Assembly (NCBI RefSeq): GCF_000220565.1
Contig: NZ_AFPM01000017.1
Coordinates: 62,001-126,000, forward strand
Direction of reading: 5' to 3'
Length of the DNA stretch: 64,000 nt
Source: Oceanicola sp. S124
Lineage (GTDB): Bacteria > Pseudomonadota > Alphaproteobacteria > Rhodobacterales > Rhodobacteraceae
A program made the position numbers and the translations under genes. Below the pieces are notes generated by a model that saw only the letters and a list, made by a program, of their open reading frames with translations, had not been told where the DNA came from and searched no databases. Below are positions 20,467 through 29,751 of the stretch, in pieces (the first letter of the stretch is position 1; each line of letters begins with the position of its first letter).

Positions 20467-23226
20467 ATGGCTGAAATTCGTCGGATCGTCCGCAGCAACC
20501 CCATGAGCAACTACCGGCAGGTCGGCGAAGTCGGCGGCGCCAGCTTCGCTGCCCTGGCGGATATCGCCAACGCCGCCTACGACTTCATGGCTCCGGCCGC
20601 AGAAAAGCAGCTCACCGACAAGGCGACTGAACAATGGACCGCCTACGCCAAGCAGCAGATGAGCAACAACCGGGTGCCGTTTGCCTACCCTGGCGGAGGT
20701 GTGTGGTCGGAGGGGTACGCGAAGGCTCTCTCCGAGGCCGGGTTCGATCAGGATTACATCCGGGCCGCACAGGCCGTGATCGGAGGTGAAAGCGCTGGCG
20801 AGTTCAGCGCCCAGGAAGACCATCGGTACACCCCGGCAAGAGCGCGCGAGATTTTTCCCGACGTGTTCGGCGATATGGACGATGCGCAGATCAATGCTCT
20901 CGTCGGGGCCGGTCCTCAGGAGTTTTTCGAAACGACCTACGGCTCCGGCACTCGCCGCGGTCAGAACCTCGGGAACACCCAGCCCGGAGATGGCGGACTG
21001 TTCCGTGGGCGTGGCCCCATCCAACTGACCGGGCGCGCGAACTATGAGCGATACGGCGGGATGATCGGCCAGGATCTCGTCGGCAATCCCGATCTGATCA
21101 CCAGCGATCCTCAAGTCGCCGCTGCTGTCACCGCTGCCTATCTTCAAGACCGGGTGCAGATGACGGGTGATCCGGTCGCGGATGTGCGCGGAGCGGTTGC
21201 TGGTTCGCGCACCGGAGCAGGGTTCGCCAACAACATCGACGCTGACCGTGCGCGGTTCCGGAGCGCATCATCCCTTCCTGCCGCCTCGGCGCCGGCTCCG
21301 ACGCTTGTGAAGACGGCTGACGGAAACATCGAGCCCCGGCTCTACTCGCCCCTGTCGGGGCCTCTCCTGCAGGCCCACAACGCGGCTGCCGGCACCGCCT
21401 ACATGTCCCAGATCTCCCTGTCTGCGGCGCAGGACTTCAGCGCCCTGCATTCTCAGTACCTCATGGACCCAGAGGGCTTCATCGACGCCGCCAGAGGGTA
21501 CGTCGAGCAGGTTGTCGAGCAGGCGCCAGACCCCTTCAAGGCCGATCTGCGCGCCACCCTGGAGGAGGACATGCAGCAGAACTACCTCGGGATTGTTGAA
21601 GACAAACAGAGGGATATTCGACAGCGCGCAGACAACAGCAGCAGGGCCCTGGTGGACCGTCGCCAGAAGGAGCTGGCGGAGGCAATCGCCTCTGGCAACG
21701 CTGATGCCGTCACTGCCGCCGAGGCTCGGCTGAACGGACTGCTGCGCGCGCGCGAAGCCCTCCCGGGTGTGGCGTGGACCCGTGCTCAATCGGAGAACGT
21801 CATCCTGGACGCCTACGGCAGCGCCCAGAAAATCGAAAAGGATCGCATCAAGGAGCTGACCAAGGAGTATGGAGCAGATCTGGACACCGCGATCTCTGCG
21901 GTCGAGAACGGCCTTCGGTCGGCCGACGAGGCCCTGCTGAATGACCCGAACGTCTGGCAGATGCAGCCTGAAAAAGCTCGTGAGCTGGCGTCGAAGATCA
22001 CCCTCCGAGAGAACATGCCCGGATTCAACTCTGCCACCCCAGCTGAGCGGGCTGAGGTAATCCAGAGCTGGGAGGACACGCCGGTTACTTCGGCGGGCGA
22101 GATCGACATCTTCAAGGCCATGGTCGACATGGACAAGAAGGCGACCGCGGCCCTGGAAAAGGATCCCGTTCAGTACTTCCAGGACTTCATGCCGGAGGAT
22201 AGCAAGCCGCCAGAGATCCCAGCTGACCCGACCGATCCCGGCTTCATGTCTGCCCTGGTCGAGCGATCTCAGTACGCCTCTGAGCGTGCTGCCGAGGGCT
22301 ACACCGACGCCCCGGTGATCTTCTCCGCAGAAGAGGTCACGGCATTCTCGTCCATTCTCGGCAAGCAGAGCCCCGCAGCCGTGCGCGCTGTGGCCGCATC
22401 GGCCATTGCGCAGGGCCTCGGCGAGAACGCACGGTATGCTCTGGATCAGCTCGACGTGGATCCGGTCACCCGCTACGGCGCCAAGATGATCGCCGCAGGT
22501 GGTAGCGAGACGCTGCTGGCGGAGGCGATAACCGGGCAGGAGCGGATCAACGAGCGCCTGGTGCAGCTGCCTTCTAACAGCACCAGTATCGAGGCTGTAT
22601 CGAAGGACATCGCAGTATCTGTGTCCGACCTTCCTCTGCCAGAGAGCGCCAAGCGAGAGATACTGGATTTCGCCACCGCGTTGCTGGCTGGTCAGGACAG
22701 CTATCAGGGCGTGGACCCCAACTCTAAGAAGGCTCAGGAACTGCTCTCTGAGCAGATCAATCGGGCACTGGGCCAAGGTCGCAACGCTAAAAATCAGTTG
22801 ATAGGCGGCGTGCAGAAGATCGCTGGCCACCCTGTCTTCCTTCCCTTGGAAATGTCTGGGGACCGTCTGGATGGTGCGATCAAGGCCACCTTCTCGGGCG
22901 GTGAAGCCAAGGGCTTCCTCGACCGGATCGCCTCGGGGATGATGTTGACCGAGGATGCTCCGAACCGGTCGGTCAGCGAAGACCTGTGGAAGCAAGCGTC
23001 AGACTTTGGCGAGGGAGGTTCGGTGCCGATGTGGGGCGGGCGCCCGCTCGACCCTCGCATGTATCTGGACAAAAAGATCCGCCTGGTCGCCGCCGGCCGC
23101 CGCGATGGTAAGCCCCAGTACCGCATGGAGGTGAGCATCATCGGTGCCCCTGTCACAGACATTGTGAACGAGGACGGAACGATCTTCTATTTCAACCCCG
23201 AGTCCCTGATTGAGGCCACGCGATGA
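20467..23226 (+). CDS. Large internal virion protein with GH19-like muralytic domain
   Basis: The 919-residue protein carries near its N-terminus a chitinase-19/lysozyme-like domain: GGESAGEFSAQEDHRYTPAR (about 107-126) and FRGRGPIQLTGRANYERYG (about 179-197), the latter being the hallmark of this fold. The early Glu pair is the expected catalytic centre. It probably opens peptidoglycan during DNA injection. The remaining 700 residues are helical with no known motif. In T7 a transglycosylase occupies this role in gp16, so the enzyme family differs. Confidence 0.85.
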   Translation: MAEIRRIVRSNPMSNYRQVGEVGGASFAALADIANAAYDFMAPAAEKQLTDKATEQWTAYAKQQMSNNRVPFAYPGGGVWSEGYAKALSEAGFDQDYIRAAQAVIGGESAGEFSAQEDHRYTPARAREIFPDVFGDMDDAQINALVGAGPQEFFETTYGSGTRRGQNLGNTQPGDGGLFRGRGPIQLTGRANYERYGGMIGQDLVGNPDLITSDPQVAAAVTAAYLQDRVQMTGDPVADVRGAVAGSRTGAGFANNIDADRARFRSASSLPAASAPAPTLVKTADGNIEPRLYSPLSGPLLQAHNAAAGTAYMSQISLSAAQDFSALHSQYLMDPEGFIDAARGYVEQVVEQAPDPFKADLRATLEEDMQQNYLGIVEDKQRDIRQRADNSSRALVDRRQKELAEAIASGNADAVTAAEARLNGLLRAREALPGVAWTRAQSENVILDAYGSAQKIEKDRIKELTKEYGADLDTAISAVENGLRSADEALLNDPNVWQMQPEKARELASKITLRENMPGFNSATPAERAEVIQSWEDTPVTSAGEIDIFKAMVDMDKKATAALEKDPVQYFQDFMPEDSKPPEIPADPTDPGFMSALVERSQYASERAAEGYTDAPVIFSAEEVTAFSSILGKQSPAAVRAVAASAIAQGLGENARYALDQLDVDPVTRYGAKMIAAGGSETLLAEAITGQERINERLVQLPSNSTSIEAVSKDIAVSVSDLPLPESAKREILDFATALLAGQDSYQGVDPNSKKAQELLSEQINRALGQGRNAKNQLIGGVQKIAGHPVFLPLEMSGDRLDGAIKATFSGGEAKGFLDRIASGMMLTEDAPNRSVSEDLWKQASDFGEGGSVPMWGGRPLDPRMYLDKKIRLVAAGRRDGKPQYRMEVSIIGAPVTDIVNEDGTIFYFNPESLIEATR

Positions 23227-25001
23227 CCTTCCTTTTCGAGCCGGACCAGCAAGCACCTCGGATCGCAGGGCGGAGGCCTCCCACGGAAGGGGAGGTCTCT
23301 TGGTTTGAGGGGCTGGGGGCGGCAACCACCTCTGCCTCGATCGAGAACAACGCCAACTTCCGGGCCCAGAACGTCACCTCAGAGGTCGAAGTGGAGAAGC
23401 TCGAGGATATCTTCGACCGGATCGGCGAGGGCCCCCTTCTGGAGCGCCTGAAAGAGCGAGGTATGGTCTCTGACACCATGGAGACCATCACGCCCGATCT
23501 TCTCAGGCACAACGGCAGGGCGCGTCAGGAAATGCTCGACATGGCAAGGGAGCGCGCCAGCGAGGACACCGATGGCTGGGGTGATCTCGACCTGTCGGAA
23601 GAGGGGATCACCGCCGAAGCGAACAAGCGACTTCAGAGCGACTACCAGGACGCCCAGGACATCCTATCGATGATGGGAGGAGGGCGTGGTGCGGCTGAGA
23701 TGCTGGGCGGTATGATCGGCATCACAGCCGACATCCGCAACGCGCCGTTCCTTCTTCTTGGCGGTGGGTCAGGGTCATTCGTGCGGATCGCTGCCCGAGA
23801 GGCGCTTCTAAACGCTGGCGCTGAAGGGGTGTTCCTTCCGTCGCAGTTCGACATGGCGGAGCGCCTGAATATCCCTGACCCGAACGTGCCTCGGCAGCTT
23901 GCAATGGCTGCCGCCGCTGGCGCAGTCATCGGTGGCGTCGTCGAAGGGGCCGCGCGAGGGATAGCCTATTGGCGCGGCCGGGGGGCGAGGTCCCAGGCTC
24001 ACAGCCTGTCCTCTCGGCCAGAAGAGGACATGTCGGTCGAGCTTGCCGAGGACATCCTGACCAGTGAGGCCCCGGATCCGTTCGTGGTTCTTGAGCGCCG
24101 GGCGCGTGAGGCGCCTCCCTTCGTCCGCGACACCCCGCAGCCCCGAGACATGCCGGAGCTGGCCGACTTCGCGAGGACGGCCGATGTTTCGTTCCCCTCT
24201 GGTATGGCACCCGTCAGGTTCGACACGACCGCGGCTGTCAGCTCGAATGCCCGATATCAGGCGGCGCGCGCAGCTGACCCGATCACGATGCAGAGGTACG
24301 AGGAGCTTTCCGCCCGCAAAGAGACCTACCGCCGCTGGATGGAGGAGATCAGGGCCGGCCAAGCTGCCGATGCCGATCAGGCCGAGGCCATGCTGGAAGA
24401 GGCGATTGGTGTTGCGCAGGAAAGGCTGAGGGCGACCCAGGGGAAGGGCAACAAGGCCAAGATCCGCGCCACGATCCGTGAAATGCAGGCTGATCTGCAG
24501 GATATGCAGAAGGTCCAGCGGGGGGCCGAGACTGGTGACACCAGAGAGTTGCGCCGCGCGATTGTAGAGGTCGACGAGCAGATGCGTGATCTCGCCCCCG
24601 CCGTCGGTAAGGCTTTCCGGGATGGAGATGCCGCGCCGGTGCCTGACGGGGCGGAATTGCCCGGTCGCGCGCCGGACGTGGCTGAAGTGGATGCGATGAT
24701 GTCGCAGTTCTTCGGCGATCAGGGCGAGGTCGACGTGCCTGTTGTGGTGCGTGAGGGCGCAGCGCCTCAAGACAGGCCGTCTTCGGTCTCTCCGCTGGCA
24801 AACCCGGCGGATGCAGATGCCGATGCGGCCATTCAGGGCATCGTCGCGGACACCCAGGAAGAGATCGAGCTGAACGGCGACTTCGAGGTCATCGACATCG
24901 ACGGGAACACGCGCATGGCGTCGGACGTGCTGCGCGATATGGAAGAGGACAGGAGCTTTGCCGAGCAGGCGAAGATCTGTGGCGTGAGGACCAAGGCATG
25001 A
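23223..25001 (+). CDS. Internal virion protein, unknown function
   Basis: The 592-residue protein overlaps the preceding gene by four bases. Residues about 157-200 hold a Gly-rich hydrophobic segment (AAEMLGGMIGITADIRNAPF and LLLGGGSGSFVRIAAREA) that could insert in a membrane, and a second one near 225 (LAMAAAAGAVIGGVVEGAAR). The C-terminal half has coiled-coil stretches with Gln and Glu. It should be ejected with the DNA as in T7-like phages; this is inferred from position. Confidence 0.75.
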   Translation: MTFLFEPDQQAPRIAGRRPPTEGEVSWFEGLGAATTSASIENNANFRAQNVTSEVEVEKLEDIFDRIGEGPLLERLKERGMVSDTMETITPDLLRHNGRARQEMLDMARERASEDTDGWGDLDLSEEGITAEANKRLQSDYQDAQDILSMMGGGRGAAEMLGGMIGITADIRNAPFLLLGGGSGSFVRIAAREALLNAGAEGVFLPSQFDMAERLNIPDPNVPRQLAMAAAAGAVIGGVVEGAARGIAYWRGRGARSQAHSLSSRPEEDMSVELAEDILTSEAPDPFVVLERRAREAPPFVRDTPQPRDMPELADFARTADVSFPSGMAPVRFDTTAAVSSNARYQAARAADPITMQRYEELSARKETYRRWMEEIRAGQAADADQAEAMLEEAIGVAQERLRATQGKGNKAKIRATIREMQADLQDMQKVQRGAETGDTRELRRAIVEVDEQMRDLAPAVGKAFRDGDAAPVPDGAELPGRAPDVAEVDAMMSQFFGDQGEVDVPVVVREGAAPQDRPSSVSPLANPADADADAAIQGIVADTQEEIELNGDFEVIDIDGNTRMASDVLRDMEEDRSFAEQAKICGVRTKA

Positions 25002-27487
25002 GCTTTTCGGACTGTATGCAGCGCGGTATCGACGCTGGCCTGATCGACCCGATCCGGGGGAAGAAGGCGCAGGAGCGATGGGAGTTCCTGAAAGACCAGT
25101 ACGTCGCCAACGGTCGCCCGGAGCAGGTTGCGATGGTCATGGCCGCCAAGCGGATAAGCGACGAGGCCGATCGAGCGGCAAAGATGCGGGCTCACGCGCA
25201 GGTCAGCACCTTGGCGGTCAGCAAGAGGCTCAACGATCAGGTCAACTCGACCCCGAAAAAGGACCTGAAGAAATTCTCCAGCCGATCGGTCGAGGCGCTG
25301 GATTATGAGGCCCGCAGCCTCGTCCGCCTCTTCAACAGCAAGGTGAGTTCCTTCCTCCGGCAGAACCACCGGAAGATCACTGGCTCCATGCGCAACCCCG
25401 CGATGATGAAGAACATCGTGATGGAGCTGCATGGTCAGAGCACCGGGGATGCGGCTGCTGCCGCCATGGCTGGTGGCATCCGGCAAGCCATGGAGGACAT
25501 GCGGGTCATGTTCAACGAGGCCGGCGGCTACATCGGCAAGCTCGACAACTGGGGGATGCCGCATTCGCACGATCGCCTGGCTATCACCCGGGCCGGTTTC
25601 GAGGAGTGGTTCGGCTACATCAAGGATATCCTCGATTGGGAACGGATCGAAGACTATGCGACGGGGCAGCCGTTCCAGGCGCCCGGTGCTGCAGCGCCCG
25701 CTGACGACGTGAAGCGCGCCTTCCTCAAGGAGGTCTACGACAACATCGACTACGGGCAGGGGTCGCGCGAGGCGAGCTATGGGCGCGCCCAGGGGCAGGC
25801 CCTCTACAAGGCGCGCTCAGAGCAGCGCGTGCTGCACTTCACGGATGGTGAGGCATGGATCGGGTACAACCAGCGCTTCGGCTCCGGCGATCCCTTCAAG
25901 AGCCTCATGACCCATATTCACGGCATGGCCTATGACATCGCGGCGATGCGTCGCTTCACGCCCAACCCGAACCTCGGCGTCGACTACATGAACCAGCTCG
26001 TGACCAAGCGGATGCGGGAGACTGGTGAGCGCATGGGGTACTTCGACGATGCCGAGACGGCGCGGCGCATGATGCGGATCTTCTCGGGACCGAATTCCCC
26101 CAAGGGGGCCGCCGCAGAGCTGATGGCGGGCTTCCTCTCCTCCGCGCGCCACGTGATGACCGCCGCATTCCTAGACCGGGCAGTGGTGGCCTCGATCTCC
26201 GACTTCAATAGCATGAGGCTGGCTGCCAAGGCGTTCGGCTTGAGCCGCGGGAACATCGTGTCCGCCTACAGTCGGACCCTTGGGGACATGGTGCGGCAGG
26301 GCACGATGCAGACGCAGGACCTTCTCCGGCACCAATGGGTGATGGATACCATTGCCGACCCCGGCGCCGCCACCGCGCGCTTCCAGCAGGAGATCGCACC
26401 GTCCGAGATTGCCGAGCGCCTGTCCTCGGCCTCGATGCGCCTTCAGGGCCTGACGCACCACACGGACACCCTGAAATTCGCGATGCAGTCAGGGTTCTGG
26501 GGAGAATTCGCAAGCCATGCGGGCAAGCCTCTGTCCGATCTCCCTGCCGAGCTTCAAACCCTACTCCGCAAGCATGACCTGACAGATGAGGAGTGGCTGA
26601 CCTTTGCCGCTCCGGAGAACCTCTATCAAGCCGGAAACGGAGCCACCTTCCTTAACCCGCTTCACTGGCGTGCCGGTCGCCCAGGCGCGGATAGTGAGGC
26701 GGATCAAATATTCATGAAGGTGCAGAGCGCCATCGAGGAGGTGACGGAGATCGCAGTTCCGACGCAGAGCCTTCTCGCAAGGGCGTTCTATGACCCGAGT
26801 GGCGTCGGGCTCACGCCCGGGTCGATCCTGTACGAGATCGGCAAGTCGGGAATGATGTTCAAGAGCTTCGTGGCGGCCTTCACCGTGAACCAGGTGCGGA
26901 TGATAGTGGCGCAGCCGACGACTGGCGGCAAGATCTCCTACGGCCTGAGCATGGCCGGCGGGGCGACGATCCTCGGCGCCATGAGCCTCCTGATTGGGGA
27001 TCTCCTGGCAGGCCGCGATCCCGCCAATGCCAACCCGGCCGACAACCCGATGTTCTGGGCCAAGGCAGCGATGAAGGGGGGCGGGTTTGCGATCATCGGA
27101 GATATCGTCGCTACCGGGCAGGCGTCCTGGGGAGGTGGTTTCGGTTCGTATGTCGCCGGTCCTGTCCCGCAGCTGATGAACGACGCATGGGGCCTGACCA
27201 TCAAGAACGCCTATGAGTTCGCGACCGGAGAGGACACCAACTTCGCCTCCGAGCTTGCGAAGGCCGGCAGGCGATACACTCCGATGGCCCAGACCCCGCT
27301 CGTCGGCCCGGCCGTGGATCGCCTGTTCTGGGATCAGCTGCAGCTCTTCCTCGACCCCGAGAGCGTCACGGCGCTGCAGAGCAACGAGACACGCAGGTCA
27401 AATCGGGATGGAAACGGGTCGTTCTGGGCGCCTGGCGAAGTGCGTCCGTCCCGCGCCCCCGACTTCATGGACATGATCGGCGGCTAG
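24998..27487 (+). CDS. Internal virion protein, unknown function
   Basis: The 829-residue protein starts MSFSDCMQRGIDAGLIDPIR and is mainly helical. Residues about 640-675 are hydrophobic (SMAGGATILGAMSLLIGDLL), compatible with membrane passage after ejection. The C-terminus reads NRDGNGSFWAPGEVR. Place and size correspond to the second large internal protein of T7-like phages, but no sequence motif proves it. It overlaps the upstream gene by four bases. Confidence 0.75.
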   Translation: MSFSDCMQRGIDAGLIDPIRGKKAQERWEFLKDQYVANGRPEQVAMVMAAKRISDEADRAAKMRAHAQVSTLAVSKRLNDQVNSTPKKDLKKFSSRSVEALDYEARSLVRLFNSKVSSFLRQNHRKITGSMRNPAMMKNIVMELHGQSTGDAAAAAMAGGIRQAMEDMRVMFNEAGGYIGKLDNWGMPHSHDRLAITRAGFEEWFGYIKDILDWERIEDYATGQPFQAPGAAAPADDVKRAFLKEVYDNIDYGQGSREASYGRAQGQALYKARSEQRVLHFTDGEAWIGYNQRFGSGDPFKSLMTHIHGMAYDIAAMRRFTPNPNLGVDYMNQLVTKRMRETGERMGYFDDAETARRMMRIFSGPNSPKGAAAELMAGFLSSARHVMTAAFLDRAVVASISDFNSMRLAAKAFGLSRGNIVSAYSRTLGDMVRQGTMQTQDLLRHQWVMDTIADPGAATARFQQEIAPSEIAERLSSASMRLQGLTHHTDTLKFAMQSGFWGEFASHAGKPLSDLPAELQTLLRKHDLTDEEWLTFAAPENLYQAGNGATFLNPLHWRAGRPGADSEADQIFMKVQSAIEEVTEIAVPTQSLLARAFYDPSGVGLTPGSILYEIGKSGMMFKSFVAAFTVNQVRMIVAQPTTGGKISYGLSMAGGATILGAMSLLIGDLLAGRDPANANPADNPMFWAKAAMKGGGFAIIGDIVATGQASWGGGFGSYVAGPVPQLMNDAWGLTIKNAYEFATGEDTNFASELAKAGRRYTPMAQTPLVGPAVDRLFWDQLQLFLDPESVTALQSNETRRSNRDGNGSFWAPGEVRPSRAPDFMDMIGG

Positions 27488-27488
27488 G

Positions 27489-27527
27489 TGCATTCGCCGG
27501 CACCCGGGCCTCAGCCATGGTGCCGGC
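27489..27527 (+). promoter_or_regulatory. TGCAT box and start-adjacent hairpin before the fibre gene
   Basis: TGCAT (27489-27493) lies 39 bases before the start, the same distance as ahead of 17274. A perfect 9-bp inverted repeat GCCGGCACC/GGTGCCGGC (27496-27504, 27519-27527) ends exactly at the start codon. No ribosome site is present. Confidence 0.5.
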
Positions 27528-28793
27528 ATGGTTACTGTCCCTTCGACCCCCCGCGTCAACACCATCACGCTGGCCAGCGCCTCGGCCGGGCCTTTCGAGG
27601 TCGGCTTCCGCCTGTTCGAGGCGGCGGCGGTCGAGATCTACGTGAATGGCGATCTCGTATCCTCCGGCTACACGGTCACGGCCAACTTCAACGATGGCTA
27701 CGACGATGCTGCCACCATCCTCTTCGACGAGGCGCTGGAGGCGGCAGACGTGATCGTCGTCTTCGGGAAGATGACCCCGCAGCGCGGCAACGACTACGGT
27801 GCGGTGGAGCCGAAGCTGACCGCCAAGCTGAACCTGGAGCTGGGGAAGATCTGGGCCGTCCTGTCCGAGCATCGGCACGGTCTGGACCGGGCGCTGCGGG
27901 GCTTCAACGAGGCGCCCATCGGTGACCTTGAGGCCGAGAAGGCGATCTACTGGAGCGGGACCGAGTTCGTCGCCGGGCCGAGCCTTGCCAATATCGCGGC
28001 CGCACAGGCGAACGCAGAAGCCGCGCTTCAAGCTGCACAAGATGCCGCCGAAAGCGCCGAAGAGGCCGCGACCTTCGACCCCTCGCTCTTTCTCACCAAG
28101 GCGGGCAACCTAGCGGGTGTCGCGGATACCGACACGGCTCTTGCGACCCTCGGGGGCGGAGTGTCGGGCATCGCGGTATTCAAGCTCGCCACCCAGGGCG
28201 CGATCCGCAGCTATCTGAGCCTCGGCAGTGCGGCTCAGCAGCCGTTCACCGATAACGTCGATCTGGCGGTGAACCCTTCCCATGTCGGATCGCGCGGGAA
28301 CGTTGCTGCCTACGTCGCCGCGCGTGATATCACCGATCCGCACCTGATCGTCAGCACTTCCGACACCGGAAATACCTCCCTATCGGCGGGATCGGAATAC
28401 CAGGTTCCGTTCAACGATGTGCTCCATCAGGACGCGGATATCGTCCCGGGCATCCAGCTCTTCTCTGGCGATCTGGTCTATGTGCCGGCCGGCATCTACT
28501 ACGCCGAGTGGGAATCGGCCTTCTTCCGCAACAGCGGCAGCAACACCGGACGCTTCCTGACCACTCTGCGGGACAAGACCGCTGGTGTGGATCTTGGCTA
28601 TGGGGCGCGTGGCGCCTGCAGCGCATACGAGCATGGCTCGGGACATGGGCGCGCGAGATTTACCCTCGTCGCGACATCCACGGTCGGGCTCGTCGTGGAT
28701 GTCGCCAGCTACAGCCTTGAGCTAGAAGCGGTGGACCCAAACTTTGCCCGCCCGGCGCGGAACCGCTTCCTTCGGCTCTGGAAGGTGGCGTGA
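27528..28793 (+). CDS. Tail fibre protein with T7 gp17-like N-terminus
   Basis: The 421-residue protein binds the host surface. Residues 1-130 match the tail-anchoring domain of T7-like fibres (PRVNTITLASASAGPFEVGF, VEIYVNGDLVSSGYTV, RGNDYGAVEPKLTAKLN). A short Ala/Glu coiled coil (NAEAALQAAQDAAESAEEAA, about 165-187) leads to a variable C-terminal part, which has no recognised family and would decide host range. Three copies per fibre are expected. The start codon is embedded against a hairpin. Confidence 0.85.
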   Translation: MVTVPSTPRVNTITLASASAGPFEVGFRLFEAAAVEIYVNGDLVSSGYTVTANFNDGYDDAATILFDEALEAADVIVVFGKMTPQRGNDYGAVEPKLTAKLNLELGKIWAVLSEHRHGLDRALRGFNEAPIGDLEAEKAIYWSGTEFVAGPSLANIAAAQANAEAALQAAQDAAESAEEAATFDPSLFLTKAGNLAGVADTDTALATLGGGVSGIAVFKLATQGAIRSYLSLGSAAQQPFTDNVDLAVNPSHVGSRGNVAAYVAARDITDPHLIVSTSDTGNTSLSAGSEYQVPFNDVLHQDADIVPGIQLFSGDLVYVPAGIYYAEWESAFFRNSGSNTGRFLTTLRDKTAGVDLGYGARGACSAYEHGSGHGRARFTLVATSTVGLVVDVASYSLELEAVDPNFARPARNRFLRLWKVA

Positions 28794-29089
28794 TGGAAGG
28801 CAGACCCTACGAATTCTGGATCGCATTGCTCACCGGGATGCTGATCGTCTTCGAGCGCCACCGGGATAAGCCGGTGTTCGCCCGCGCGGTGATTGCTGCG
28901 ATCTCCGGGGGTATCGGGTTCTCGATGGCGCCGGACCTCAGCGAGTGGCTGAACCGCAGCGAGACCCTGGCGGCGATGATCCTGACCGCCCTCGGCTATC
29001 TGGTCATCGACGTTGCGGCCAGCATCATTGCAGACCGCGATTTCCTGAAGGATTTCATCAAGTCCCGGCTCGGAGGTGGGAAGGGATGA
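28793..29089 (+). CDS. Putative holin or lysis membrane protein
   Basis: The 98-residue protein starts at ATG 28793, overlapping the fibre stop by one base. It has hydrophobic segments FWIALLTGMLIVFE, ARAVIAAISGGIGFSMA and LAAMILTALGYLVIDVAASI. Small size, two or three membrane segments, a charged C-terminus and place next to the endolysin fit a class I or II holin, which sets lysis time. Family not proved by sequence. Confidence 0.65.
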   Translation: MEGRPYEFWIALLTGMLIVFERHRDKPVFARAVIAAISGGIGFSMAPDLSEWLNRSETLAAMILTALGYLVIDVAASIIADRDFLKDFIKSRLGGGKG

Positions 29090-29226
29090 GACACACCAAG
29101 GACACATTGCGCCGGCAGCGCGGGCTGATCGTCTTCCTGATTGCCCTCATCGTCGTGTGGCTCGTGGGGCAACCCTTCATGGATGTCTGCCGGGATGCCT
29201 TCTTCAACCTGATGGGTCCGCGCTGA
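29086..29226 (+). CDS. Small single-span membrane protein of the lysis cassette
   Basis: The 46-residue protein has one membrane segment (GLIVFLIALIVVWLVGQPFM) after a basic start (RHTKDTLRRQR). It overlaps the upstream gene by four bases. It may be a second holin, an antiholin or a pinholin-like partner; the sequence does not decide. Confidence 0.55.
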   Translation: MRHTKDTLRRQRGLIVFLIALIVVWLVGQPFMDVCRDAFFNLMGPR

Positions 29227-29265
29227 CTTCCTTGCATCGGACCTCGGACGCCCGGGGCTGATGAT

Positions 29266-29284
29266 CCTCCTGCAACTCAGGAGG
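29266..29284 (+). promoter_or_regulatory. Hairpin hiding the ribosome site of the endolysin gene
   Basis: CCTCCTG (29266-29272) pairs perfectly with CAGGAGG (29278-29284), a 5-base loop between. AGGAGG is the ribosome site of the gene starting at 29293. Pairing would block translation until melted. A TTGCAT box lies at 29232-29237. Confidence 0.6.
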
Positions 29285-29292
29285 AAGACCCA

Positions 29293-29751
29293 ATGACCTA
29301 TCATCTTGGCAAAGGCTCTCTGGCAGAGCTGGAGGGCGTGAAGCCCGAGCTGGTGTCCGTGGTGAAGCGCGCGATCGAGCTGACCACCCAGGACTTCACC
29401 GTGCATGACGGCCTGCGCACGGTGGAAGAGCAGAAACGCTATGTGGCCAGCGGCGCGTCCACCACCATGAACTCCAAGCACATCACCGGCGATGCGGTGG
29501 ATCTGGTGCCCTACATCAACGGCAAGCTGCGCTGGGAATGGCCCCCGATCTACAAGATTGCGGCGGCAGTGGCCGAGGCGGCGCGCGAACTGCAGGTCGA
29601 GCTGCGCTGGGGCGGCGTCTGGGATCGGAAGCTGTCCAGCATCGACCCCCTGCCTCTCGCCATGGAAGAAGCGGTCGAGACCTACGTGGCCCGGCGCCGG
29701 TCGGCCGGGCGGCGTGCCTTCATCGACGGCCCCCATTTCGAGCTGGACTGA
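29293..29751 (+). CDS. Endolysin, M15-type peptidase
   Basis: The 152-residue protein has the M15 metallopeptidase motifs SKHITGDAVDL (His and Asp zinc ligands, about 56-66) and GPHFEL at the C-terminus (second His). TVHDGLRTVEEQKRYVASGA precedes them. Family members such as the T5 endolysin cut the peptide of peptidoglycan (L-alanyl-D-glutamate or D-Ala-D-Ala bonds). There is no signal peptide, so it needs the holin. Length is typical. Confidence 0.9.
   Translation: MTYHLGKGSLAELEGVKPELVSVVKRAIELTTQDFTVHDGLRTVEEQKRYVASGASTTMNSKHITGDAVDLVPYINGKLRWEWPPIYKIAAAVAEAARELQVELRWGGVWDRKLSSIDPLPLAMEEAVETYVARRRSAGRRAFIDGPHFELD

Noticed and set aside
21268-22995. 575-codon minus-strand frame opposite the internal virion protein
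   Set aside because: The plus-strand protein has a recognised GH19-like motif and is in a tight operon; the reverse frame has no motif.
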